A stretch of 64,000 nt of DNA, taken from Moraxella sp. K1664 (GTDB lineage: Bacteria; Pseudomonadota; Gammaproteobacteria; Pseudomonadales; Moraxellaceae). A program made the position numbers and the translations under genes. Every line of letters starts with the position of its first letter. The stretch's first letter is position 1. Under the pieces are notes generated by a model. It was not told the DNA's origin and searched no databases. It saw nothing but the letters and a program-made list of their open reading frames with translations. The stretch is taken from positions 558,001-622,000 of the forward strand of contig NZ_CP155576.1 in NCBI RefSeq assembly GCF_039693965.1, given 5' to 3'. Below are positions 1 through 8,945 of the stretch, piece by piece.

Positions 1-2
1 TG

Positions 3-467
3 CAAATCATGGCGAGCGATGATTATCCTTATAATCCTTATACTCAGTTTATCATGACGGCGTGCTGTTTTGCCAAAGACAAAGCCATAAGATTGGCGGT
101 GGTGGATTTGATGAGTTTTGCCATTAGTCATCACAGATTGGATATTGATACCTTTACCCGACATAGTAGCGAATGGACCAATCATAACTCCGCCCCATTT
201 AATCGTTATGTAGAATGTATCCAAAGCCTGTCTGAATATGGTGGTGATTATGCGGTCATTGTCAAAGAGATTATTGAAAAGACGTTATTAAAACTTTGTT
301 TTGATGATAAATTACCAACCAATTTTAAAAAGTATTTGGAGCTGTATTATTTATTATTGTCCCAATCAAACACCAAAGCCGATGATGAAATAATGACAAA
401 GCTACATGAATTTGTGGCGATATCGGGTAGCGTCAAGGCAATCGTAAATAAAATTGGTAAATTATAA
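3..467 (+). CDS. C-terminal part of an unrecognised protein (cut by window start)
   Basis: The frame is open to the first base of the window, so the ATG at 9 need not be the true start. The visible 150 or so residues look alpha-helical and soluble, with no signal peptide, membrane segment or motif I recognise. It lies 146 bases before the SWIM zinc-finger gene on the same strand, separated from it by a palindromic repeat. SWIM proteins often sit beside large uncharacterised partners, so this may be the end of such a partner; that is inference. Confidence 0.55.
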   Translation, partial: QIMASDDYPYNPYTQFIMTACCFAKDKAIRLAVVDLMSFAISHHRLDIDTFTRHSSEWTNHNSAPFNRYVECIQSLSEYGGDYAVIVKEIIEKTLLKLCFDDKLPTNFKKYLELYYLLLSQSNTKADDEIMTKLHEFVAISGSVKAIVNKIGKL

Positions 468-471
468 TTAA

Positions 472-590
472 ACTTCCTGCAAAACTAGGTTTTCCGTTCG
501 CCCTGAGCTTGTCGAAGGGTAGCGGAAAACCGTTATGGTTCGACAAGCTCACCACGAACGGTTTTCTTCAATTGGAGTTTTGCAGGAAGT
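472..590. repeat. Palindromic intergenic repeat (REP/MITE-like)
   Basis: The outer arms ACTTCCTGCAAAACT (472-486) and its exact complement (576-590) enclose a second, imperfect inverted pair containing the GAGCTTGTCGAA / TTCGACAAGCTC core. That core occurs in many bacterial intergenic repeats. The whole 119-bp unit can fold into one long hairpin and fills most of the gap between the two flanking genes. Confidence 0.75.
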
Positions 591-613
591 CTGTTAGTTA
601 AAAGGATAAAAAC

Positions 614-1966
614 ATGAGCCTTGCCGATATTGATGTCAGTTATCAATCCCCCAGCCGATTGATAAAAAAACCAACCTTTGATGAATTGGTATTATCTCAT
701 CATACCGACATCGAAGAGCTGACCGACATTCCATGCTTTTTTTGGGGCGAAATCACCGAGCCACTGCCGACTGCCAAAGCCTTGATGTGCCTAAGCCGTG
801 TGGTGCGGTCAAGTTTTGCCCCCATACCTGTATCACTAAGAGACCCGATTATCAGTGCAGGGCGAGATGAGTTGCGTTTTGAAGGCTTTTCATCGTGCAA
901 TGGGGTGTATGCCCGTTTGGATTTGTTATCGGACGGCATGGACGGCGAATTTATCGCACATGGCACGACCAATGTGGATTTTAATGAACCGATGATAAAT
1001 GCCCTAAATGCCGTCAAAAAGAATGAACTTATGATGATGAGCGTGGGCGATAAAGAAGTTAATATCAGCACCGATGTGGGTAACATCAAAGAGAAAAAAG
1101 TGAAATTGCCCGACCGCTGGATAAAGGGGCTAACCAGTGTGCAGGTCTATATGGCGGACATGGTGGAGATATTTAGATTAAATAAAATGCAAAGTATGCA
1201 GTTTTTTAATACCATACCCAAATCCAAAAATAACGCCACACTATATTTGACTTATAAATTAAATAAAGTCGTGATAAGTCCCATTTATGCCAAAGGGAGC
1301 ATAAAAGTGGGTGGTTTGGAGCGACTTCGGTTATTAGAAAATCTGGTGCCGTATATTGATAACATGGTGTTTTTTCAAAATATCAATGATGATAAAGACA
1401 GCCAGAGTATGGCAATACAGATTTATATGAAACATATGCGATTGACATTGGCAATATCACCGCACAATCATCGGGGATTTTCGGGGGAAGGTAATATATT
1501 ACAAAAAATAACGCATGAATTGCCAACTGAATATATTTATGCCTTTAATCATTTATTAAAAAGTAATGAGAATTTTGACCCGACCACATTAGCCATAGAC
1601 AATGATTTATATATTGACGATGTTAAAAGTTTGACCACGCATTTATCCATGATTGGGCTGTTGGGATTTGATTTGTATAGCGACAGTTATTATTATCGCC
1701 GACTGCCTTTTAACATGAATAAATTATTATCGCTCAATCCCCGCCTAAATAACGCCAAAAAACTCATCAAAGACGATAACATCACGCTCGTTCATCATCG
1801 CCCCAATGACACCCTTGCCCATGTCAAAAGTGGCGAGCATACTTATACAGTGGTCATCACAGACACCCATGCCAAATGCACCTGCCAATGGTATGCCAAA
1901 CATCAGACCAAGCGTGGACTGTGTAAGCATATTTTGGGCGTGCAGATGATGATAAATGCGTTGTGA
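614..1966 (+). CDS. SWIM zinc-finger domain protein
   Basis: A 450-residue protein of unknown function. Near the C-terminus (about residues 420-445) it has the pattern CTC...CKHI, i.e. CxC-x(n)-CxH, which defines the SWIM zinc finger, a fold used for DNA or protein contacts. The remaining ~400 residues match nothing I know. ATG 614 follows a purine-rich AAAAGGATAAAA. A stem-loop with T-run follows the stop. Family membership rests on the SWIM signature only; partner and role are unknown. Confidence 0.75.
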   Translation: MSLADIDVSYQSPSRLIKKPTFDELVLSHHTDIEELTDIPCFFWGEITEPLPTAKALMCLSRVVRSSFAPIPVSLRDPIISAGRDELRFEGFSSCNGVYARLDLLSDGMDGEFIAHGTTNVDFNEPMINALNAVKKNELMMMSVGDKEVNISTDVGNIKEKKVKLPDRWIKGLTSVQVYMADMVEIFRLNKMQSMQFFNTIPKSKNNATLYLTYKLNKVVISPIYAKGSIKVGGLERLRLLENLVPYIDNMVFFQNINDDKDSQSMAIQIYMKHMRLTLAISPHNHRGFSGEGNILQKITHELPTEYIYAFNHLLKSNENFDPTTLAIDNDLYIDDVKSLTTHLSMIGLLGFDLYSDSYYYRRLPFNMNKLLSLNPRLNNAKKLIKDDNITLVHHRPNDTLAHVKSGEHTYTVVITDTHAKCTCQWYAKHQTKRGLCKHILGVQMMINAL

Positions 1967-1984
1967 AATATAAAAATACCGCCC

Positions 1985-2012
1985 AAACTTGACTAATACA
2001 GTCAAGTTTTTT
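1985..2012 (+). terminator. Rho-independent terminator after SWIM gene
   Basis: Stem AAACTTGAC (1985-1993) pairs with GTCAAGTTT (2001-2009), followed by a run of T to 2012. It lies 19 bases after the SWIM protein stop and just ahead of the trhP promoter region. Confidence 0.7.
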
Positions 2013-2023
2013 GGCAAAATTTC

Positions 2024-2032
2024 TGTTATAAT
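2024..2032 (+). promoter_or_regulatory. Extended -10 promoter of the trhP cluster
   Basis: TGTTATAAT at 2024-2032 is a TGn extended -10 with a perfect TATAAT, 38 bases before the trhP ATG at 2070. No good -35 hexamer lies at the usual distance, in keeping with an extended -10 promoter. It directly follows the preceding terminator. Confidence 0.5.
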
Positions 2033-2069
2033 AATGGGTTTAACAAATTTAGCCAAAACGAGCCAACCA

Positions 2070-3485
2070 ATGACAATCAAACAGCCAAGCCAAAAACAAG
2101 CCGAACTTCTCTGCCCTGCTGGTACCTTTAAAAATATGCAATACGCCTTTGCTTATGGGGCGGATGCGGTCTATGCAGGGCAAGCCCGTTATTCTTTGCG
2201 GGTGCGTAATAATGATTTTGATGAAGAAAACCTTGCCAAGGGCATTGCCTACGCCCATTCGCTTGGCAAAAAGTTTTATGTGGTGGTCAATATCCAAGCC
2301 CACAACGCCAAATTAAAAACCTTTATTGAAGACATTCGCCCTGTCATTGAGATGAAGCCTGACGCTCTCATCATGTCGGACGCTGGCATGATTATGATGA
2401 TACGAGAGCATTTTCCGCACCAAGACATTCATCTGTCCGTGCAAGCCAATGCCGTGAACTGGGCAACGGTGAAGTTTTGGAAACAAATGGGCATTACAAG
2501 GGTGATTGTCAGCCGTGAGCTGTCTTTAAAAGAGATTAACGAGATTATCAAAGAAGTCCCTGATATGGAGATTGAAGTCTTTGTCCATGGGGCGTTGTGC
2601 ATGGCATATTCTGGGCGGTGTCTGCTCTCTGGCTATATCAACAAACGTGATGCCAACCAAGGCACTTGCACCAATGCCTGCCGTTGGTCGTACAACACTT
2701 ATAAGGCGGTGGAAAATGAAACGGGCGACATCGTTCCTGCCAGTCCAGAAGTGTTTGTCCCCAGTCAAGGCGAGATTAAAAACGTCAATCTAAATGGCGA
2801 TGTCGTTATGGGCGATGATTATGTAGAAAAGCCGTCTGATGAAGTCGTACTCATTGAAGAAGAAGGTCGCAAAGGCGAGCTTATGGCGATGTACGAAGAT
2901 GAGCATGGGACGTATATCATGAATTCTAAGGACTTGCGTGCGGTGGAGCTTGTGCCTGATTTGGTAAACATGGGCGTGCATTCGTTAAAGATTGAAGGGC
3001 GTACCAAGTCGCATTATTATGTCGCTCGCACCGCTCAGGTCTATCGCCGTACCATTGATGATGCGTTGGCGGGCAAACCCTTTGATACAGGGCTTATCAC
3101 CGCCCTTGACGGACTTGCCAACCGTGGCTATACCGAAGGCTTTCTACGCCGTCATGTGCATTCGGATTATCAAAACTACGAGTACGGCTCATCAAAAACC
3201 GACAATCAGCAGTTTGTGGCGGAAGTGTCAGACGTGGCGGACGACTTTTTGACCTTAGAGATAAAAAACAAACTCATGGTCGGCGATGATGTGGAGATTA
3301 TGACACCAAAAGGCAATTTGACTTATACACTCACCGAGATGTGGGACAAAAAAGGCAATGCCATAGACGGAGCGTTGGGGTCGGGGTGGATTGCCAAAAT
3401 CAAAAATCCGTTTAGCGATATTTCTCATGATGACCTAAAATTCGCCCTTGTGATGAAAAGTGTGAGTGAGGCGATTTATACTTGA
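2070..3485 (+). CDS. trhP: tRNA 5-hydroxyuridine synthase TrhP (YegQ, U32 family)
   Basis: U32 'peptidase' family protein of the YegQ/TrhP type, which with prephenate-derived precursors makes 5-hydroxyuridine at tRNA position 34. The U32 signature EVFVHGALCMAYSGRCLLS lies at about residues 175-193, and further cysteines downstream (CTNACRW) fit the Fe-S cluster ligands of the family. The frame is open from 1989, but ATG 2070 (start MTIKQPSQ) matches the family N-terminus and lies below a -10 box, giving 471 residues (E. coli 453). It heads a same-strand run of five genes with short spacing. Confidence 0.88.
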   Translation: MTIKQPSQKQAELLCPAGTFKNMQYAFAYGADAVYAGQARYSLRVRNNDFDEENLAKGIAYAHSLGKKFYVVVNIQAHNAKLKTFIEDIRPVIEMKPDALIMSDAGMIMMIREHFPHQDIHLSVQANAVNWATVKFWKQMGITRVIVSRELSLKEINEIIKEVPDMEIEVFVHGALCMAYSGRCLLSGYINKRDANQGTCTNACRWSYNTYKAVENETGDIVPASPEVFVPSQGEIKNVNLNGDVVMGDDYVEKPSDEVVLIEEEGRKGELMAMYEDEHGTYIMNSKDLRAVELVPDLVNMGVHSLKIEGRTKSHYYVARTAQVYRRTIDDALAGKPFDTGLITALDGLANRGYTEGFLRRHVHSDYQNYEYGSSKTDNQQFVAEVSDVADDFLTLEIKNKLMVGDDVEIMTPKGNLTYTLTEMWDKKGNAIDGALGSGWIAKIKNPFSDISHDDLKFALVMKSVSEAIYT

Positions 3486-3506
3486 TATTTATAAAAAGGA
3501 GAAAAT

Positions 3507-3824
3507 ATGCCAACCGTTATTTCACAAAATGCCAATATCAATGCCGAGCGGTTATTTACCGCTCTTATGGATAATAGTGTATTGATAAAAGATAAAAACA
3601 GCAATATTGAAAAAGTGGCATTAGATTATCAAACTTTTGTGCAATTACAAGAGTTTTTATCTCTGATGTCGCATAAAAAACAAGATAATGCTTTTGTGTC
3701 GCTTGCTGATACTTTTAAAAATCTTAAAAATGCCGATAAAATGGATTTTGATGTGGATTTTGATAGCATTCGCAAAAATCAGCCATTACCACAATTTGAC
3801 GACCTTGACTATTTATTTGATTAA
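3507..3824 (+). CDS. Antitoxin of a PIN-domain toxin-antitoxin pair
   Basis: A 105-residue acidic protein 8 bases upstream of a PIN-domain toxin, the standard antitoxin position. The N-terminal part (residues 1-50) could be a Phd/FitA-like DNA-binding module, though no clear ribbon-helix-helix pattern is visible; the acidic C-terminus (residues 75-105, rich in Asp and Phe) fits a toxin-wrapping tail. An AAAAGGAGAA ribosome site precedes ATG 3507. Identification rests mainly on position. Confidence 0.65.
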   Translation: MPTVISQNANINAERLFTALMDNSVLIKDKNSNIEKVALDYQTFVQLQEFLSLMSHKKQDNAFVSLADTFKNLKNADKMDFDVDFDSIRKNQPLPQFDDLDYLFD

Positions 3825-3832
3825 GGCAAACC

Positions 3833-4255
3833 ATGTTTTTACTTGATACCAATGTCATTTCTGAAATGCGTAAAATTAAAACAGGGCGTGCCAATGCCAA
3901 TGTAACACGGTGGGCGGAACATTTAAATATCCAAGAAACTTATTTAAATTCGGTTATCATTGGCGAGATTTATCGGGGAATTTTATTAAAACGCCATAAT
4001 AAGGATTATGAACAAGCACAAATTCTACAAGAATGGCTTGATGATTTGTTGGTGGTGTATCAAGGTCGCATTCTTGATATTGATGTGCAAATTGCTAAGA
4101 TTTTTGCCGAATTAAATACGCCCAATTTTAAATCCGCCAATGATGCTTATATTGCGTCCACAGCGATTGCGTATGATTTGACCCTTGCCACAAGAAACAT
4201 CAAAGATTTTGACGGTATGCCTGTTAAGATTATCAATCCTTTTGAATTTACATAA
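3833..4255 (+). CDS. PIN-domain ribonuclease toxin (VapC/FitB-like)
   Basis: A 140-residue PIN-domain protein of the FitB/VapC class, metal-dependent RNases that cleave tRNA or rRNA. It begins MFLLDTNVISEMRK with the first catalytic Asp (D5), has GEIYRG with the conserved Glu near residue 46, NDAYIASTA with the third acidic residue near 103, and ends with the TRNIKDFDG motif. All acidic active-site residues are visible, so it should be active. It follows the antitoxin by 8 bases and precedes the DUF4298 gene by 2. Confidence 0.88.
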   Translation: MFLLDTNVISEMRKIKTGRANANVTRWAEHLNIQETYLNSVIIGEIYRGILLKRHNKDYEQAQILQEWLDDLLVVYQGRILDIDVQIAKIFAELNTPNFKSANDAYIASTAIAYDLTLATRNIKDFDGMPVKIINPFEFT

Positions 4256-4257
4256 CC

Positions 4258-4587
4258 ATGCAACAAAAAATCTCCCACTACCAAGCCCTATACCGTGAAT
4301 GGCTCGCCCTACAAGCCGATAATGACAAACTTATGGCAAACCTGCACCGCCAAAACGCCATTACGGACGAACTGTCCGCCTTTTATTTTAATCATCATGG
4401 ACAATCCGACTGGCAACGCTATTATGAAGCCTTAGAAAATGGGGCGGACGTGGATTTGACCACAGACGGCGAGTATAGCGTGATGAGCCAAGATACGCTT
4501 TGGGATATGTTTTGTGATGAGCGGGCATTTTATGAACGACTTTCTAAGTTTGCTCAAAATAGGCTTCACGACTTAAATAACAAATAA
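4258..4587 (+). CDS. DUF4298 domain protein
   Basis: A 109-residue soluble helical protein matching the DUF4298 pattern: an N-terminal coiled helix (QALYREWLALQADNDKL), a central YYEALENGADVDL segment and a C-terminal SQDTLWDMFCDERAFYERL helix. The function of the family is unknown. It starts 2 bases after the PIN toxin stop and is followed by the ferredoxin gene after 15 bases, so it is probably cotranscribed. Confidence 0.7.
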   Translation: MQQKISHYQALYREWLALQADNDKLMANLHRQNAITDELSAFYFNHHGQSDWQRYYEALENGADVDLTTDGEYSVMSQDTLWDMFCDERAFYERLSKFAQNRLHDLNNK

Positions 4588-4860
<273 letters not shown>

Positions 4861-4876
4861 CCCCCATTTGTGTCGT

Positions 4877-6379
4877 TTAGCTCTCCACGCCTTTTTTCAC
4901 GTCCTTAACCACTTTTTTGCCCCGACCATACCAATGCCAGCCTTTTTTGGCAAGTCTGACCGCTTTGGTAATGTTGCTCTCAGTAAAGCTTGCCTCCCCT
5001 ATTGGCACGACCACACTATTGCCATGCTCATCCACCACTTTTTTGGCGTCAGCATTAAAACCATCGGCATCGCTGTTACTATTGGCAGTCTGTGCAGTCA
5101 TTCGCACCACAGACTCTTTGGCTCGCAGTGGGGCAGTTTTAAACAGCTCTGCCAGTGGCATGTCTAGCTCATCTTTTGCCAACTTTTCTATACTTTCTAG
5201 GTGGCGATACAACTCCACATACCACGGGTCATAGTCCGCCATCGTAAAATCATTCATCTCACTTTTGATGGGCAAAGGATAAGGCATGGTTTTATAAAAC
5301 TGCCATAAACTTACGGTATTTAAATCCGTACGCAGGATATATTCATCATTTTCAGTACGTGTAATCAGCTCATTGGTTACCAGCTCATCGATGTACAGAT
5401 TCCATTTTGGTGTCTCTTTACGTCCCAGCACCCCCCGTAGCTCGGCTTCGCTTGCCGTCTCACCCACTTGATATTTTTTATAAATCAAATTAAGCATGTC
5501 AAGCAGGCTTAGCAATGGATGACGTACCGCCACTTCCTTGCTGTCAAAGATGGTTAAGGTGTAGCTAATCTCCACCCCGAGCAATATCAAGTTCCACGAC
5601 AGATATAGCCACATCAAAAACACAGGGATGGCAGCGAACGCCCCATAGATGGCTTCATAACTGGTAAAATTCGCCATGACCGTCCCAAAGACCATCTTTA
5701 AGGTCTCAAAGAGTATCGCCACGACCACGCCTGCGATGGCGGCGTTTTTTAGGGGAACTCTGACTTTGGGGATAAACCAATACATGGCAATAAAGCCACC
5801 GACCGTGAACAAAAACGAGATGATTTTTGCCCATATCCCCCAATCAATGCCATAGCCTGCCACTTGCTGATTTAAAAACGACAGCCCCGAGATGGCACTG
5901 GACGCACCAAATGCCACCCCCAAGATAATGGGAGCGACCGTAATCATTGTCCAATAGCGGACAATACTTGCCATGCCCCCTGTGCGTTCTGATACTCGCC
6001 AAATTTGGTTAAACGCCGTCTCAATGGTGATGAGCGTCAAGATGGTTGTCACAAAAACCCCCGCCACACCGACAATCCCCAGATTGCTCGATTTTTCGGC
6101 AAAATTATCCATGTGCTGAGAAATCGTCGCCCCTGATGATGGCATAAGATTGCTATAAATGGCTTGTTGCACCTGCCCACGCACATCTTCTAAGGCAGGC
6201 ACACTTGAAAACACCACGAGCATGACCGTCAAAATCGGCACAAGCGATAACAGTGTGGTATAGGTCAAGCTGGCGGCTTTTTGGGTGCAGTTATCGTCCA
6301 AAAAGTGACGTACCAGCAAGCGAATGTACATAAACCAAGAATGATGAGCAAAGGGCAGTTTGTTAAGAAGTTGAGTCAT
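4877..6379 (-). CDS. yihY: YihY/BrkB-family inner-membrane protein
   Basis: Polytopic membrane protein of the YihY/BrkB ('virulence factor BrkB', formerly RNase BN) family. The family signature NCTQKAASLTYTTLLSLVP lies near the N-terminus, followed by six hydrophobic segments through roughly residue 290 and a cytoplasmic C-terminal extension of about 200 residues, longer than in E. coli YihY. I chose ATG 6379 (MTQLLNKLP); the upstream open stretch begins with TTG at 6436 and is not family-like. It converges with the ferredoxin gene (16 bases). Substrate unknown. Confidence 0.82.
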   Translation of the reverse strand: MTQLLNKLPFAHHSWFMYIRLLVRHFLDDNCTQKAASLTYTTLLSLVPILTVMLVVFSSVPALEDVRGQVQQAIYSNLMPSSGATISQHMDNFAEKSSNLGIVGVAGVFVTTILTLITIETAFNQIWRVSERTGGMASIVRYWTMITVAPIILGVAFGASSAISGLSFLNQQVAGYGIDWGIWAKIISFLFTVGGFIAMYWFIPKVRVPLKNAAIAGVVVAILFETLKMVFGTVMANFTSYEAIYGAFAAIPVFLMWLYLSWNLILLGVEISYTLTIFDSKEVAVRHPLLSLLDMLNLIYKKYQVGETASEAELRGVLGRKETPKWNLYIDELVTNELITRTENDEYILRTDLNTVSLWQFYKTMPYPLPIKSEMNDFTMADYDPWYVELYRHLESIEKLAKDELDMPLAELFKTAPLRAKESVVRMTAQTANSNSDADGFNADAKKVVDEHGNSVVVPIGEASFTESNITKAVRLAKKGWHWYGRGKKVVKDVKKGVES

Positions 6380-6543
6380 GAGCTTTGAGATGGTTTTTTG
6401 GTATAAATCAATGTTAAAATTAACGTAGTTTAACAAATATTACCACAAAATTGCTTTATGTTTATGTAATTTTTTAAAAAAACATAAATGGTAACTTTTG
6501 CCAAATTTTGGGTATAATAGATTCATTTGTCCGTGCCAATACC

Positions 6544-7014
6544 ATGAAAAAAGCCCACACCATCGCCCAGCCCAAGCCCATCATTCCCATACAGTCCGCC
6601 CTTCGCCGAGCGTGGTTTGTGTGGCTGTTGTATTGTCTTGTCATCTATCCTGTGCTTGCCAGCCTAGCATTCGGCAATGTGGGCTATGCCAATCTGGGCA
6701 TGAATGGGGGCGTGGTTACTGGCATGGTGTTTGGCGTGATATGGCAACTTGTCAAACTCATCCCTGCCCTACTGCTCACCCCCACCATCAAGCGAGCGGA
6801 CGCCCCTTATGGGCTGATTGTGGCAAGTTTGGTCATGCTTATTTATTTGGGCTTTGTGGGCGTGTATTGGTTTATTCATGTCTTTGAGCATTCGCCAGTG
6901 TATATCAGCGTAGGATTTGGCTTTGAGACGTTATTACTGCTTATCATCAATGTCTTATTGTTCGTTTTATTAAAACGCCTACCACCCATGCACAAAAATA
7001 AAATAAGAAAATAA
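6544..7014 (+). CDS. Small four-helix membrane protein, unknown function
   Basis: From ATG 6544 (MKKAHTIAQ) the product is about 156 residues with four hydrophobic segments (roughly residues 20-45, 55-80, 88-112, 118-142) and a short basic C-terminus. A TATAAT-like box (GGGTATAATAG, near 6510-6520) fits this start. It precedes the M48 protease gene by 18 bases on the same strand. I do not recognise a family. Confidence 0.6.
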   Translation: MKKAHTIAQPKPIIPIQSALRRAWFVWLLYCLVIYPVLASLAFGNVGYANLGMNGGVVTGMVFGVIWQLVKLIPALLLTPTIKRADAPYGLIVASLVMLIYLGFVGVYWFIHVFEHSPVYISVGFGFETLLLLIINVLLFVLLKRLPPMHKNKIRK

Positions 7015-7032
7015 AAATAATCAGGCAAAATC

Positions 7033-8598
7033 ATGATAACTTATAAAAAATACCTACCCCTGCTCATTGGCTTATCGCTTACCCCAACCGCCTTTGCCCA
7101 TGACACACCGCCCGAGAACATCACTCGCACATCGCTCATCTATGACAGACATGCCGAGCAGTTGGGATATCATGGCACCAGCATGGGGCAGTTTGGCACG
7201 TCGGTGCATGACAGACCACGCTCACAGCCCCTAGCTCCGAACATCGTCACTGGCACTCGCTTTAACGAGCAGTACATCAACCGCCAAATCGCCCTGTGGT
7301 CATTACGCCAAATCAACAGCTCCATGCCACTCATTGACGACGCATGGTCAAATCAAGTCATCAATGACATGACCGCCCAGATGAACGCCCTAGTTCGCAC
7401 CCAGTCGCTCATCGCCACGCCCATCATCAATGACAGCAGTATCAACGCCTTTGCCGTGCCGGGGGGCGTCATCGGCATGAACACAGGCACGATACTGTCG
7501 GCAGGCGGGCTTGATGAAGTGGCAAGTGTCATCGCTCACGAAATCGCCCACTTATCCCAACGCCACTACGAACACAACCAAGAAAACAGCAAAAAACTCA
7601 TCGCCCTACAAATCGGCGGACTACTGGCAGCCCTAGCGGCAAGCTCAGTCAGTGGCGATGTGGCGGCAGCTGCCATGATAGGTTCACAGACCGCCACCGC
7701 AGAGACGGCAGCCAGTCACAGCCGTGAGCATGAGCGAGAAGCGGACAGAATGGGTCAGCAGATTTTGGTGCAGGCAGGCTATGACGCCGCCGCCATGCCC
7801 CGCTTTTTTGAACGCCTATACAAACAAGTCTCGCTGACCACAGCCAAAAACGCCTTTGTGCCGAGCTTTATCCAGTCACACCCCTTTACCGCCGAGCGTC
7901 TGAGCGAATCGATGAGCCGTGCCAAAGGCTATCCTGTACCAAGCATGGTCGCCCGTGAACAGCAAGCCCGTCTTTTTGACAAGCTGACATGGCGACTTCG
8001 CTATCTGACCAAACAGTCGGGTCTGGACGAGCTGACCATTCACGCCAAACGCAGTGACGGGGCAAGGCTTGCTCTTGTCATGTATTTAGCGGACAACGCA
8101 CGCACCAATGAAGCCCTACGCCTATTTGCCAACGCTTCTTTTGACCCGTCTGACCCACTTGTCTGCCTGACCCACGCCCATGTACTCACCAAGATGAATA
8201 ACCACGCCCAAGCCGTAACGGTACTGTCATCTTGCCAAGCGATATACCCCGAACGCCGAGATTTACGCCTGCATTTGGCGGACGCTTATGTCAGCACAGG
8301 CGACACCGCCAAAGCATTGGCACTACTAACTCCCTTGACCGAGCGTACGCCCCATGACAGGCAGGCTTGGCAAGGGATACAGCACGCCTACGAAAAATCA
8401 CGCATGGACAAAAACATCGCCACCATACACGCCCTACACGCCCGCTCACAGGTAGAGCTATGGACGGGTAAGTATGACGGAGCATTACAATCGAACGCCC
8501 AAGCCACCAAAGTCGCCAAAGCCCACCACTCAAACTTGCTACCCATGTTGGAGCAAAGCAAAGCGATGATAATACAAGCTAGGGACTATAAGCCGTGA
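7033..8598 (+). CDS. bepA: Periplasmic M48 metalloprotease with TPR repeats (BepA-like)
   Basis: Begins with a signal peptide (MITYKKYLPLLIGLSLTPTAFA, residues 1-22). The M48 zinc motif HEIAH is at about residues 172-176 (VIAHEIAHLSQRH), with the third zinc ligand in the EREADRMG helix near residue 233. The C-terminal third carries TPR-like helices (ALRLFANASF, AQAVTVLSSC, TAKALALLTPL). BepA-type proteases monitor outer-membrane protein assembly, LptD in particular. Length 521 against 487 in E. coli. Family call firm; exact orthology to bepA likely but not certain. Confidence 0.85.
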   Translation: MITYKKYLPLLIGLSLTPTAFAHDTPPENITRTSLIYDRHAEQLGYHGTSMGQFGTSVHDRPRSQPLAPNIVTGTRFNEQYINRQIALWSLRQINSSMPLIDDAWSNQVINDMTAQMNALVRTQSLIATPIINDSSINAFAVPGGVIGMNTGTILSAGGLDEVASVIAHEIAHLSQRHYEHNQENSKKLIALQIGGLLAALAASSVSGDVAAAAMIGSQTATAETAASHSREHEREADRMGQQILVQAGYDAAAMPRFFERLYKQVSLTTAKNAFVPSFIQSHPFTAERLSESMSRAKGYPVPSMVAREQQARLFDKLTWRLRYLTKQSGLDELTIHAKRSDGARLALVMYLADNARTNEALRLFANASFDPSDPLVCLTHAHVLTKMNNHAQAVTVLSSCQAIYPERRDLRLHLADAYVSTGDTAKALALLTPLTERTPHDRQAWQGIQHAYEKSRMDKNIATIHALHARSQVELWTGKYDGALQSNAQATKVAKAHHSNLLPMLEQSKAMIIQARDYKP

Positions 8599-8616
8599 TT
8601 TGTGTTGTGGCTTAGG

Positions 8617-8908
8617 CTATGATTTTGTTTTTAAGAAAAAATAAAACCCACCACCATGACTGCTATAACCCCAATCGCCGTCTAATAGTGCGATGAGTTT
8701 TTTGGCATAACGCTCATAAATACCATCTTTTCGCTCGGTACTGGACGAGAACGAGAAATGCGTGATGCTCTCCACACCTTTGGTGTAGTGCGACTGATTG
8801 ACATAATCCGCCACCGCACGCATGATACGGTCAATGGTATCAAAGGGCTTTTTATTATAACCCACATCATCGGTCGTTTCATCGTCCGCATAAAACAGGG
8901 CGGATTTG
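8617..8908 (-). pseudogene. 3' remnant of an unknown gene cut by IS copy A
   Basis: The coding stretch KSALFYADDETTDD...FYFFLKTKS (about 96 codons) runs out of the right end of IS copy A. The first eight codons of the apparent frame (MSKIWGSV) come from the IS terminal repeat. On the far side of the IS (from 10454) the matching frame meets a stop after about a dozen codons with no ATG, so the original N-terminus is missing or used a TTG. No family recognised; the segment looks soluble. Confidence 0.6.
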
Positions 8909-8945
8909 TGAACCGACCCCCAAATCTTAGACATAAGATTAAAGG

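Noticed and set aside
700-1089. Antisense frame of 129 codons over the SWIM gene
   Set aside because: It is the complement of a convincing gene, with low-complexity Ser/Leu composition and no ribosome site; the same holds for many other antisense frames in the window.
8909-8934. Extra N-terminal codons MSKIWGSV of the minus-strand frame at 8617
   Set aside because: They lie inside the IS terminal repeat (the same bases end copy B), so they are not part of the original gene.
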